Shown in pieces: positions 1-7,630 of a stretch of 23,502 nt of DNA. The stretch spans positions 1 to 23,502 of the forward strand of contig JBPOJB010000058.1 in NCBI GenBank assembly GCA_052034005.1, read 5' to 3'. The notes under the pieces are model-generated. The model had not been told where the DNA came from, searched no databases, and saw only the letters and a program-made list of their open reading frames with translations. Within the stretch, counting starts at the first letter, position 1; each line of letters opens with the position of its first letter. The translations under genes and the position numbers were made by a program. The stretch comes from JAAYDI01 sp052034005 (lineage in GTDB: Bacteria; Planctomycetota; Planctomycetia; Pirellulales; Pirellulaceae).

Positions 1-1
1 C

Positions 2-1480
2 GTCTGGACTAACAGCACACTGTGGCCGAACTCCACGGGCTTCTGCCGACGGCCTCGTTTGATCAACTCCGTATGCGGTTCAAAGATGCTGAAGACACGC
101 TCGGCGGCTGGGACCTTCTCTCCCTGGGCCGTGAAGGACAAAGAGATCGACGAACGGATCAAGCAACAGACCGAGAAGCTGTTCGGTGAAGGTCCGAAGG
201 AGATCGACCGTCGGTATTTTCCGGCCCGCAGTAACGACGTTCCGAACCGGCCAGCGCTCACGTTGGTCGTCCTCGGCCTGGAGAACTCTCTGGGCGACAA
301 GGCCACGCTGCCGATGCTGGAGACGATCGTTCGCGAGTGTGGCACGTCGGGCCGCACCTACAAGTCGGCGCTTATCTTCGCCGTGCCGGATGCGGCCGAA
401 CCGATCCGGGAGGCGACGCGGAATCTGCTGGCCTGGGAGGGGATCGACGACGACGAGGAAACGAAATCGCGTCTGGACGATGCCCAGAAGCGACTCCTGG
501 CGCGGAATCTGAACCGCGCCGAGAGCGATGCCAAGGAGGCCATCTGGCGGGCCTACCGGAACCTGTTCCTGCTGGGCCCCGACGACAACCTGCGTCAGAT
601 CGACCTGGGGCAGGTCACCTCCAGCATGGCCAAGACCATCGTTGAGCTGTACCTGAACGAACTGATTCGCACGGACGAAGTCACGAAGGGTGTGGGAGCC
701 AGCAAGCTGGTGCGGTACTGGCCGCCAGCGCTGACCGAGTGGTCCACCAAGGGCGTGCGCGACGCATTCTATTCATCGCCGCAGCTCCCCCGCCTCCTGG
801 ACGGTGATGCGATCAAACGCACGATCGCCGACGGTGTGGGCCAGGGCGTGCTCGGCTATGCCACCAAGGACAGCCGTGGCCAGCTGAAGCTGGACCGCTT
901 CCAGACGAGCTTGGCCGAGGGCGAAGTGGAGATTTCCGACGACGTGTTTATCCTCCGGGCCGAGGATGCCCAGAAACTACTGGAGCCGCCTCGACTGGCT
1001 CAGTTGCTGATTCAGCCGACCCAGGCCTCGGTCAAGCTCGGCCAGCAGCAGGCGTTTACCTGCACCGCGCGCGACCAATACGGCCAGCCGTTGGCCATAC
1101 CGACAGTGACCTGGAAGGCGAGCGGCGGCACAGTCGCTGACGACGGCGTGTTCACGACCGGCGACAGCGAAGGACGTTTCACCGTCCACGCAACGGCCCA
1201 GGGCGTCGAGGCCGTCGCGGAGATCCAGGCGTACAGGGACGCGCCAATTCGGCCGCCGGTTCCGCACCAGCACGTCATCCGGTGGAGTGGGGAGATCCCG
1301 CCACAGAAATGGATGAACTTCTACACGAAGGTTTTGACCCGGTTCGTCGCCACGAAGGAATTGAAGATCCGTGTGAGCTTCGAAGCTCCAGCCGAGGGCG
1401 AACAGGGAGCCGCCAAGGCCAATGAAACGAAGACGGGCCTAAAAGAGCTCGGGCTCGACGATAATGTGTCCATCGGCTGA
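2..1480 (+). CDS. DUF499-type ATP-binding protein, C-terminal part (5' end outside window)
   Basis: This reading frame is open to the left edge, so the gene is truncated by the window; the first possible start inside it (TTG at 59) is probably not real. The protein resembles the C-terminal half of DUF499 ATPases, known as partners of DUF1156 DNA methylases in anti-phage cassettes. Recognisable stretches include RYFPARSNDVP, the segment GTSGRTYKSALIFAVPD, and WSTKGVRDAFYSSPQLPRL. The Walker motifs would lie upstream and are not visible. From about 1006 to 1235 there is a bacterial Ig-like (BIG2-type) module (VTWKASGGTVADDGVF). A conserved tail follows (PPQKWMNFYTKVL, then KTGLKELGLDDNVS). Family resemblance becomes clear only from about base 130; the first ~40 codons look unlike the family. 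No helicase or nuclease partner lies downstream; an integrase remnant is there instead. The function in restriction or defence is inferred from the family. Confidence 0.75.
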   Translation, partial: VWTNSTLWPNSTGFCRRPRLINSVCGSKMLKTRSAAGTFSPWAVKDKEIDERIKQQTEKLFGEGPKEIDRRYFPARSNDVPNRPALTLVVLGLENSLGDKATLPMLETIVRECGTSGRTYKSALIFAVPDAAEPIREATRNLLAWEGIDDDEETKSRLDDAQKRLLARNLNRAESDAKEAIWRAYRNLFLLGPDDNLRQIDLGQVTSSMAKTIVELYLNELIRTDEVTKGVGASKLVRYWPPALTEWSTKGVRDAFYSSPQLPRLLDGDAIKRTIADGVGQGVLGYATKDSRGQLKLDRFQTSLAEGEVEISDDVFILRAEDAQKLLEPPRLAQLLIQPTQASVKLGQQQAFTCTARDQYGQPLAIPTVTWKASGGTVADDGVFTTGDSEGRFTVHATAQGVEAVAEIQAYRDAPIRPPVPHQHVIRWSGEIPPQKWMNFYTKVLTRFVATKELKIRVSFEAPAEGEQGAAKANETKTGLKELGLDDNVSIG

Positions 1481-1584
1481 CGGTGCGCCGGCACGCCCGG
1501 CGCGGGTGCCGTGGAACAAGTTGACAGATTGTCATTATTGGTATCCTCGACGACATAGAGAAGTCATGGCATCTGTGCCGGTTC

Positions 1585-2298
1585 GTGCATTACATCAGAC
1601 CACATGAACAACTCGAAGAACCCGGCTTGGCTTACTTGCCCGAACAGATGTACCGTGACATACCGATCATACGCAATCGACTTTGGGAGGCTTGGCAAAA
1701 ACGGCACTTTCGGCCGCGAATTGGGGTGGTGAAAATCGGGGAACACTTCGCCTGTCCTGCTTTGGGAAGATTTGTTGGTTCTTTCACGTCGCCACCGCTG
1801 GCCCGTTTGTCGAAACCGAGCCCGAAGAACAGGAAAGACGCTCGACTGTACCTACAGCCCGAACTGGCCAAGCTGTTGAAGAGCCACATCGCCACCAAGG
1901 CCCCCGGCGCGAAGGTGTTCGGCATGCCCCACGTCTCGAACACGGCCCGCATGCTGCACGAGGATGTGGAGGCCGCGCGGCAGGCGTGGCTCAAGGCTGC
2001 CCAGGGGGCCGAGCAGCGGGCACGACGCGAGGAATCGGACTTTCTGTCGACGACCAACCACGAGGGCGATACGCTGGACTTCCACGCCCTGCGGCACACC
2101 TGCGGCGCGTGGTTGGCCACACGGGGCGTGCATCCCAAGGTCGTACAGACCGTCATGCGCCACTCCACGATCACGCTCACCATGGATACCTAGGGGCACC
2201 TGTTCCCCGGCCACGAGGCGGACGCGGTGACCAAACTCCCGGCCATGTTCAGCAGCACGCAAAAGGAACTCGCGGCGACTGGAACCGACGACGCGCAA
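1585..2298 (+). pseudogene. Tyrosine integrase remnant with amber stop at the catalytic Tyr
   Basis: Residues from about base 1815 onward match the catalytic domain of phage or island tyrosine recombinases. The HxxR box (FHALRHTCGAWLATRG) lies near 2078-2120, and the motif MRHSTITLTMDT ends at 2190. The next codon, 2191-2193, is TAG, where the family has the nucleophilic Tyr of T-Y-GHL. The same frame then continues as GHLFPGHEADAV and stays open to about 2544, running into the antisense of the tRNA gene, as tails of tRNA-targeting integrases often do. The segment 1585-1815 shows no integrase similarity, and the N-terminal core-binding domain is absent, so the gene is also truncated at its 5' end. 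Without the Tyr the product cannot cleave DNA. The adjoining tRNA-Lys gene is the likely attachment site. Confidence 0.8.
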
Positions 2299-2340
2299 GG
2301 AGTTACGTCAACGAAATTGCCAGCAGATCGCCAGCACCAA

Positions 2341-2374
2341 CGCGGCGGATCGCGGCGGAACGCGGCGGGACGCG
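2341..2374. repeat. Short 10-bp tandem repeat (CGCGGCGGRR)
   Basis: Three consecutive 10-bp units begin CGCGGCGG and end AT, AA and GA, followed by a partial fourth unit. The tract lies in the read-through tail of the broken integrase. It could be coding low-complexity sequence or slippage-prone DNA. Nothing more can be said. Confidence 0.6.
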
Positions 2375-2477
2375 AGGGAAATGGGTCACCAAGAAACGAC
2401 GAAGCCGCTTGTCGTAAGGTGTTGACAGTGAACACTCTAGATGACAAACGGCAGGACGTGGCGGGATGCGGCGAAAG

Positions 2478-2550
2478 TGCCCCCCATTGGACTCGAACCA
2501 ATAACCCTCTGATTAAGAGTCAGATGCTCTGCCAATTGAGCTAGGGGGGC
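2478..2550 (-). tRNA. tRNA-Lys (anticodon CTT)
   Basis: The minus strand folds into a complete 73-nt cloverleaf. The acceptor stem GCCCCCC/GGGGGGC is perfectly paired, followed by U8-A9. The D-arm is GCTC-AATTGGCA-GAGC. The anticodon arm TCTGA-CTCTTAA-TCAGA places CTT at positions 34-36, which decodes the Lys codon AAG. The variable loop is GGGTT, the T-arm is ATTGG-TTCGAGT-CCAAT, and the discriminator base is A. CCA is not encoded. The 3' end points to the broken integrase, which suits use as an integration site. Confidence 0.95.
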
Positions 2551-3095
2551 TAAGTCATTATTTAACAAAGGCTTACATCACTTCCAAGACAAAGCCGCTG
2601 GGCTGTAGACAGCCACCGCGACAACCGAGTACCACGGCAACACCTGATCGCACTCCTCCTGGCACCCGACATGGAAGGCCACGACGGCAAAGTCTAGCAG
2701 AAGACCGAGTAGTCGTAAACCGTATCGCCACTTCCCGCTCACGTCGGTGAGAGCGTCTGGGTTGTAGGTGGGAAATTTGGTTTCGTTCCGACCCTCGGGC
2801 CGAAGTCACCCATTTTCCACTTACGTGAACGGTCATCAGACACTCTGACGCGGCTCCACGGACTTGGCTCGGGCCAACGATAATAGTTTGGCCGAAGGCC
2901 AAGTTCACCGCAGCCTGAGGCCGGAATGGCTGGCAAGATGGCTCGTGCCCGTCGCACGCTGCTGGGCGAGCAGCCGCGTGTCGAACCCGTCACGGACTCT
3001 GCCACCGCGGGCACCGAAGACCAAGAAACAGAGTGTCTGGAACCTGGGCAACCTGGAGTGCCCGATGCCCTCTCCTCCAGGGGCGTGGCACGCGG
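2551..3095. other. Gene-poor stretch between tRNA-Lys and the EEP gene; possible eroded coding remnant
   Basis: No confident gene is seen here. The base composition is less GC-rich than the neighbouring genes. On the minus strand, from about 2790 down to a TGA at 2573-2575, one frame reads like genuine protein: it contains KFPTYNPDALTDVSGKWRYG, then LLGLLLDFAVVAFHVGCQEE. Just upstream this frame has a stop, and the protein-like text seems to switch frame, suggesting a frameshifted remnant of unknown function. A short perfect hairpin, TTGGCC-GAA-GGCCAA, lies at 2888-2902. The right part (~2900-3095) shows nothing recognisable. Confidence 0.3.
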
Positions 3096-4574
3096 CTATT
3101 GGCGCAGGGCGAAATCCGCCACGACCAGCAGGTGATCGCTGGCCGTGCTGTCATCTCGGCGCAGGCCCAGGTCGGCGAGCATCGAATCGGACAAGTCGTG
3201 CGTGTTCAGGATGAATCCGTTCTTCGGCTCGAGTCGCCCGGCGTCGTACGTCACCAGATCGAGCCGGCCCGGCCAATACGATTCGTCCGGGCCTCCGCGC
3301 CACGTGCACGCCGAACGGTCGATCAGCCCGTGCAGCAGATACTCGGTCAAGCCGACCGACTCGAGCGTTGTCAGCGGCTGGCGCGAGCCGACCAGGTTGT
3401 AGTCACCGATCACGACGACCGGCGCGTCGCCCAACGCCTCGCCGAACTCGCCCCGACGCAACCGTTCGAGCTGTCGGGCCAACTGGCGCGTCTCGCGCAC
3501 CCGCGCTCGGTCGCGCGCGTCGTCTGCCCAGCCGCAACAACTCAGATGCAACGCGCAGACGACCAACTGCCGGCCGCCGGGCAGCCGGACGGCGGCCGCC
3601 ACGCCGGTCGGCCGATCCGTAGTCTGTGCACGGGAGAACCGCGGCTCGAATTCCAGCGGCAGCGGCTGAAGCGGCCAGCGCGTGGCGATGCCGCAGCCGC
3701 CTTGCCAGTGCGTGTTCAGCTTCGCGCCGCCCCTGTTCGGCACGACACGCTCGGCGCCCGAGCGAAACAAGTCCTCCCGGAGTTCCTCCTGGAAACAGCA
3801 GATGTCCGCATCGACGGCCGCCAACAGCCGGCGGATCCGCTCTGAACGTGGAGCACGACTCAAGCCTTCGTGAAACGTGTTCAAGTTTGCGATCCGCACG
3901 TCTCCCACCCGCCGAAGCGACTTCGTCGGCTGGTCGTCCATGCGCGGCGCAGGGGGAAGCACGACGGAAATGGGCTCCCGCAAGCGGTCGGATCCGGCGA
4001 ACTGGATCTTCACGGTATCGCCGGCCCGCGCGCCGAGCGGCGTCAGATCCACACGCAGCTCATACTGCTTCGCGGCGAACGTCGGCAGGCACGCGAAGGC
4101 GAGCCGCGCCCAGGGGATCTGCTGATCAGGATTGTCCGTGCAGCATGCGAACCGGTTGCGGAAATCCACATACAGCCGGCGACCATCAGGCAGGTCCACC
4201 AACAGCACCAGCGTGCCTTCGTCGCCCAGCCCGGCCTGCAGATTCAACTCGCGACTGATGTCGAACTGGACATACAGCCGCGTGCCGCGCGCCTGCACCG
4301 CCACCCGGGACAGGTCGAAAACGCCCGTCGCGTCGCCCACGTCGTCCTGGACCACCGTCGCCGCGCCGGGCCACTCATCGAGCACGCCATCGATGGTCGG
4401 CTCGCGTTCAGCGGCCGGCTCGGCGGATGTCGCAGGCCACGCCGCCTCCCTTTCGCGTGCCGGGCCGAGGGTCGGCCGGCTGGCCCAGCAGGCCGCCGCG
4501 CCCGCCAGCGCGCACAGGGCAGCCGCGAGCAACTCGCCCCGGAGGCGCCCGCCTGGTCGATCCTCGCGCATCAT
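3096..4574 (-). CDS. Secreted endonuclease/exonuclease/phosphatase (EEP) family protein with N-terminal CBM9-like module
   Basis: The N-terminus carries a basic stretch and a hydrophobic segment (LLAAALCALAGAAACWA), so a signal peptide or lipoprotein-like export signal is likely. Residues ~58-140 contain IDGVLDEWPGA and RLYVQFDIS, typical of CBM9-like sugar-binding modules. Residues ~220-490 form an EEP domain. Its motifs are LNTF (Asn), CFQEE (Glu), HLSCCG (His), GDYN (Asp/Asn) and ASDH near the C-terminus. EEP enzymes are metal-dependent phosphodiesterases acting on nucleic acids, phosphoinositides or sphingomyelin; the substrate cannot be told here. Start choice: a frame-consistent TTG lies at 4580, but the GAGG ribosome site is spaced six bases before ATG 4574, so 4574 is preferred. 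The gene lies 68 bp downstream of the sigma-54 activator on the same strand, so the two may be co-transcribed. Confidence 0.8.
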   Translation of the reverse strand: MMREDRPGGRLRGELLAAALCALAGAAACWASRPTLGPAREREAAWPATSAEPAAEREPTIDGVLDEWPGAATVVQDDVGDATGVFDLSRVAVQARGTRLYVQFDISRELNLQAGLGDEGTLVLLVDLPDGRRLYVDFRNRFACCTDNPDQQIPWARLAFACLPTFAAKQYELRVDLTPLGARAGDTVKIQFAGSDRLREPISVVLPPAPRMDDQPTKSLRRVGDVRIANLNTFHEGLSRAPRSERIRRLLAAVDADICCFQEELREDLFRSGAERVVPNRGGAKLNTHWQGGCGIATRWPLQPLPLEFEPRFSRAQTTDRPTGVAAAVRLPGGRQLVVCALHLSCCGWADDARDRARVRETRQLARQLERLRRGEFGEALGDAPVVVIGDYNLVGSRQPLTTLESVGLTEYLLHGLIDRSACTWRGGPDESYWPGRLDLVTYDAGRLEPKNGFILNTHDLSDSMLADLGLRRDDSTASDHLLVVADFALRQ

Positions 4575-4642
4575 CGTCAACCTCGCACGTGGGATGTGTC
4601 GCCCAACCGACTTACCAGCGTAGAGGCGTGTCGGCTGGAAGG

Positions 4643-6535
4643 CTAGGGTGGCGGCTCCATGTCCAGTTGCCGCATCTTGCGGTACAGGTTCGCGCGGTGG
4701 AGGCCGAGCCGCTCTGCGGCGCGGGTCATGTTGCCCTGCGCCCGCTGGATCTGCTTCCGGATGAACTGGATCTGGAACTCGCGTGTCGCCGCGGCCAGCG
4801 TCAGCTCGGCGGACAGCCAGGCTGACTCATCGCCCCGTGGCGACATGATGAAGGACAGTTCCTCGGCATCCACCTTGTCGTCGCGGGACAGGTAGGCGAT
4901 GCGTTCCATGAGGTTCCGCAGTTCGCGCACGTTGCCGGGCCACGCGTGGCTCAGCAGGCGTTTGCGGGCCGCGTCGGTCAGGCGGGGCGTCTTGCGCCGC
5001 GCCTGGCGGGCGAAGTCGGACAGGAACCGCTCGGCCAGCAAGACAATGTCATCGCCGCGGTCGCGCAGCGGCGGCAGTTCCAGCGTGACGACGTTGAGCC
5101 GGAAGTAGAGGTCTTCGCGAAACCGCTTCTGCCGCACGAGATCGGCCAGCCGCTGGTTCGTGGCCGCCAGCACGCGCGCGTCGGTGTGGATGGACGCGGA
5201 GCCACCCACGCGGACCACGAGCTTCTCCTCCAGGACGCGCAGCAGTTTCGCCTGGCCGCCGAGGCTCATGTCGCCGATCTCGTCCAGCAGCAACGTGCCG
5301 CCCGAGGCGAGTTCGAACTTGCCGATCCGCCGCTCGTGGGCGTCGGTAAACGCGCCTTTTTCGTGCCCGAACAGCTCGCTCTCGAGCAGGGTCTCGGCCA
5401 GCGCCGCGCAGTTGACCGCCACAAACGGCTCGTGCCGACGACGACTCAAGTAATGCACGCACCGCGCCACCACTTCCTTGCCCGTCCCGTTCTCGCCCAG
5501 GATCAGCACCGACAGCTCGGTATCCGCCACGCGGGCAACCGTCGAACGTAAAGCCTCAATGGCCGGGCACCGGCCGATCAGCTCCACGCCGGCCGCCGCG
5601 TCGTCCGCCATCTGGTTGCGAGTCCGCAACAGCTGTTCGTACTGCTGCGTGTTCTCCAACACGACGGACGCATGCGCAGCCAGCTCCGTGAGCGCCGTCT
5701 GATCCTCGTCCGTGAAGTCGCCCACGCGCTTGTTGATCAGCTCGAACGCTCCGAACAGCTTGCCCCCGCGCCCGCGAAGCGGGACACACAGCAGCGTGCG
5801 GGTCTGGAAACCCAACTGCCGATCGACGCGACGGTCGATCTCCTGCTGGCCCGACGCCCGGTCCACCCGCCGCGGCTGGCCCGTGCGGATCACCTGCCCG
5901 ACGATCCCCGAATCGTCCGGGATGCGCAGCTCCCCGCCCGCCACACCCAAGGCGGGACGGCCCACCAGCGTCTTCGTCTGGCGATCCCATAGGAACACGC
6001 TCGCACGCTCCGCGTCGAGCAAGCGAGTCGACGCCTCGGCCATCTGCTCGAGCAGTTTGTCCATCTCGAGCGTCTGGCTCCACTGGGCGGAGATCGCCAG
6101 CATCAGCGCCAGGCGTTCGACCTGCCGGCGCTGCCGCGCCCGCTCGCTGACCAGGCTCCAGCCGGCAGAGAGCGCGGTGGAGAGCCGGGTGATCTGCGCC
6201 GCCAGTCCCGCGCCCGCGTGCCGGGCGACGCGCGCCGCCAGGACGGCCGACATGCCCATCGCGCGCGCAAGCGGCACCGCCACCCACTCGTTTCGCACTA
6301 CAGTGCGGTCGGCGTCCAGCGCATCGGCCAGCAGTGCATACGGCAGCGCGACATGCTCGCCACAGCTCGTTTCCTGGCGCCACTGACCGCGGTCCAACAC
6401 CGCAATGGCCGCGGCGTCGACACCCCACCGCGTACATAAGTCGCTGAACACTTGGTCCAGATACTCCCGGGGCGTTGAACACCGGGCGGTGGCTTCCATC
6501 AGGTTCTCGAGCCAACGCGTCGCGTCACCGGCCAT
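4643..6535 (-). CDS. Sigma-54-dependent transcriptional activator, GAF-AAA+-Fis
   Basis: The protein has 630 residues. The N-terminal ~125 residues are an unassigned sensory-like region. A GAF domain spans about 160-300. The AAA+ sigma-54 interaction domain spans about 318-550, with Walker A GENGTGKE (347-354) and Walker B LLLDEIGD (415-422). The arginine-finger region RFREDLYFRLN lies at 471-481. A Fis-type helix-turn-helix ends the protein (MTRAAERLGLHRANLYRKM). The sigma-54 contact loop reads GAFTDA (394-399) instead of the usual GAFTGA. The protein should activate RNA polymerase carrying sigma-54 in response to a small ligand sensed by GAF; there is no phospho-receiver domain. A GTG at 6583 extends the frame by 16 residues, but ATG 6535 has GAGGAG spaced six bases upstream, so it is chosen. 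It is divergent from fabI and upstream of the EEP gene. Confidence 0.9.
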   Translation of the reverse strand: MAGDATRWLENLMEATARCSTPREYLDQVFSDLCTRWGVDAAAIAVLDRGQWRQETSCGEHVALPYALLADALDADRTVVRNEWVAVPLARAMGMSAVLAARVARHAGAGLAAQITRLSTALSAGWSLVSERARQRRQVERLALMLAISAQWSQTLEMDKLLEQMAEASTRLLDAERASVFLWDRQTKTLVGRPALGVAGGELRIPDDSGIVGQVIRTGQPRRVDRASGQQEIDRRVDRQLGFQTRTLLCVPLRGRGGKLFGAFELINKRVGDFTDEDQTALTELAAHASVVLENTQQYEQLLRTRNQMADDAAAGVELIGRCPAIEALRSTVARVADTELSVLILGENGTGKEVVARCVHYLSRRRHEPFVAVNCAALAETLLESELFGHEKGAFTDAHERRIGKFELASGGTLLLDEIGDMSLGGQAKLLRVLEEKLVVRVGGSASIHTDARVLAATNQRLADLVRQKRFREDLYFRLNVVTLELPPLRDRGDDIVLLAERFLSDFARQARRKTPRLTDAARKRLLSHAWPGNVRELRNLMERIAYLSRDDKVDAEELSFIMSPRGDESAWLSAELTLAAATREFQIQFIRKQIQRAQGNMTRAAERLGLHRANLYRKMRQLDMEPPP

Positions 6536-6652
6536 ACCAGGCTCCTCAATCTGACGACACCCGGCTGCGTGTTGTGTCGTCACGCTGATATGCTATCGTA
6601 ACGCACGAAATGGGGGTCGGCCAACGGAATGCAGCCTTGCCATCCGGCGGCG

Positions 6653-6670
6653 AACACAGCACACTGTGTT
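6653..6670. promoter_or_regulatory. Inverted repeat AACACAG-CACA-CTGTGTT in the divergent intergenic region
   Basis: Two perfect 7-bp arms flank a 4-bp spacer. The site sits between the divergent starts of the sigma-54 activator and fabI, a usual place for an operator. No matching -35/-10 pair was found around it. The binding protein is unknown; it could also be a chance palindrome. Confidence 0.3.
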
Positions 6671-6799
6671 GTCTGCCGATCGTGGTCGGAATTGGGGGGG
6701 CGGCCAGGGCACAGCCGGATCGGGGTCGCCGCGAGCCGGGCGGTCCCACGCCTCAGGCCGCCCGCCGGCAGCCTGCGACATCGGGGGAGAGACGCGTGC

Positions 6800-7630
6800 A
6801 TGGGTCAGTTCGAGGGTAAGAAGGGCCTGATTCTGGGCGTGGCGAACGACCGGTCGATCGCCTGGGCGATTGCCGAGCTCATCATGCGTGAGGGCGGGGA
6901 GTGCGGGTTCACGCACTTGCCGGACGCCCCGGATGACCCGAAACGCAAGAACCGGCGGCGTGTCGCCCAATGCACGGAGGGGCACGAACGTGCGAAGTTC
7001 CTCGTGCCCTTGGACGTTCGGGACGACAGCCATATCGCGGCCGTCATGGAGCATACGGCCGGCGTGTTCGGCAAAATCGACTTCCTGCTGCACTCGATCG
7101 CGTTCGCGGACCGTGACGACTTGAAGCGTGACACGGTCCAGACGAGTCGGGACGGGTTCCGGCTGGCGATGGAGATCAGCGCTTTCAGTCTGATCGCGGT
7201 GGCCAACGCGGCCAAGGAGATCATGAGCTCGCGGTCGGCGATCGTCACGATGACCTATTTTGGCGGCGAGAAATGCGTGCCGGGCTACAACGTGATGGGC
7301 GTCTGCAAAGCGGCGCTCGACGCGATCGTCCGGTACCTGGCCCACGACCTTGGGCCGCGGGGGATTCGTGTCAATGCGTTGAGCGCCGGGCCGCTCAAGA
7401 CGCTCGCCGGTTCCGCGGCCGGCGTCGGCGACATGTTGAGCCTGTATGCCCACATGTCCCCCCTGGGCCGCAACATCACCCATGAAGAGGTCGGCAAGAC
7501 GGGTGCGTTCCTGCTGTCCGACCAGTCGGACGGGATTACGGGCGAGATTCTGCACGTCGATGGCGGCTACAACGCAATGGGCTCGCCCGGCCGGCTCCTG
7601 AACGCCATCCGCGGCAGCGCTTCACCATGA
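6800..7630 (+). CDS. fabI: Enoyl-[acyl-carrier-protein] reductase (NADH), FabI type
   Basis: This 276-residue short-chain dehydrogenase catalyses the last reduction step of type II fatty-acid elongation in the cytoplasm. The divergent FabI nucleotide-binding motif is present as GVANDRSIAWAIA (13-25). The active-site residues are Tyr153 (MTYFGG), Tyr163 and Lys170 in YNVMGVCK. The Tyr-10-Tyr and Tyr-7-Lys spacings match E. coli FabI (Y146, Y156, K163). The C-terminus has the usual GITGEILHVDGGYNAMG. Residues ~40-60, just after the first fold unit, are unusually charged (DDPKRKNRRR). The start at ATG 6800 follows GGGGGAGA; an in-frame ATG at 6629 would add 57 residues that do not look like FabI. 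The stop overlaps the mutT start (ATGA). Confidence 0.93.
   Translation: MGQFEGKKGLILGVANDRSIAWAIAELIMREGGECGFTHLPDAPDDPKRKNRRRVAQCTEGHERAKFLVPLDVRDDSHIAAVMEHTAGVFGKIDFLLHSIAFADRDDLKRDTVQTSRDGFRLAMEISAFSLIAVANAAKEIMSSRSAIVTMTYFGGEKCVPGYNVMGVCKAALDAIVRYLAHDLGPRGIRVNALSAGPLKTLAGSAAGVGDMLSLYAHMSPLGRNITHEEVGKTGAFLLSDQSDGITGEILHVDGGYNAMGSPGRLLNAIRGSASP

Noticed and set aside
12..24. 13-mer ACAGCACACTGTG shared with 6656-6668
   Set aside because: Exact matches of this length are expected by chance in a window of this size, and only the second copy has longer symmetry.
2227..2544. Plus-strand open frame ending in WTRTNNPLIKSQMLCQLS
   Set aside because: The end is the antisense of the tRNA-Lys gene and the beginning is the read-through tail of the broken integrase; it is not a separate gene.
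6629..6799. 57-residue N-terminal extension of FabI from ATG 6629
   Set aside because: The extension does not resemble FabI and runs through the divergent promoter region; ATG 6800 has a ribosome site and gives the normal length.
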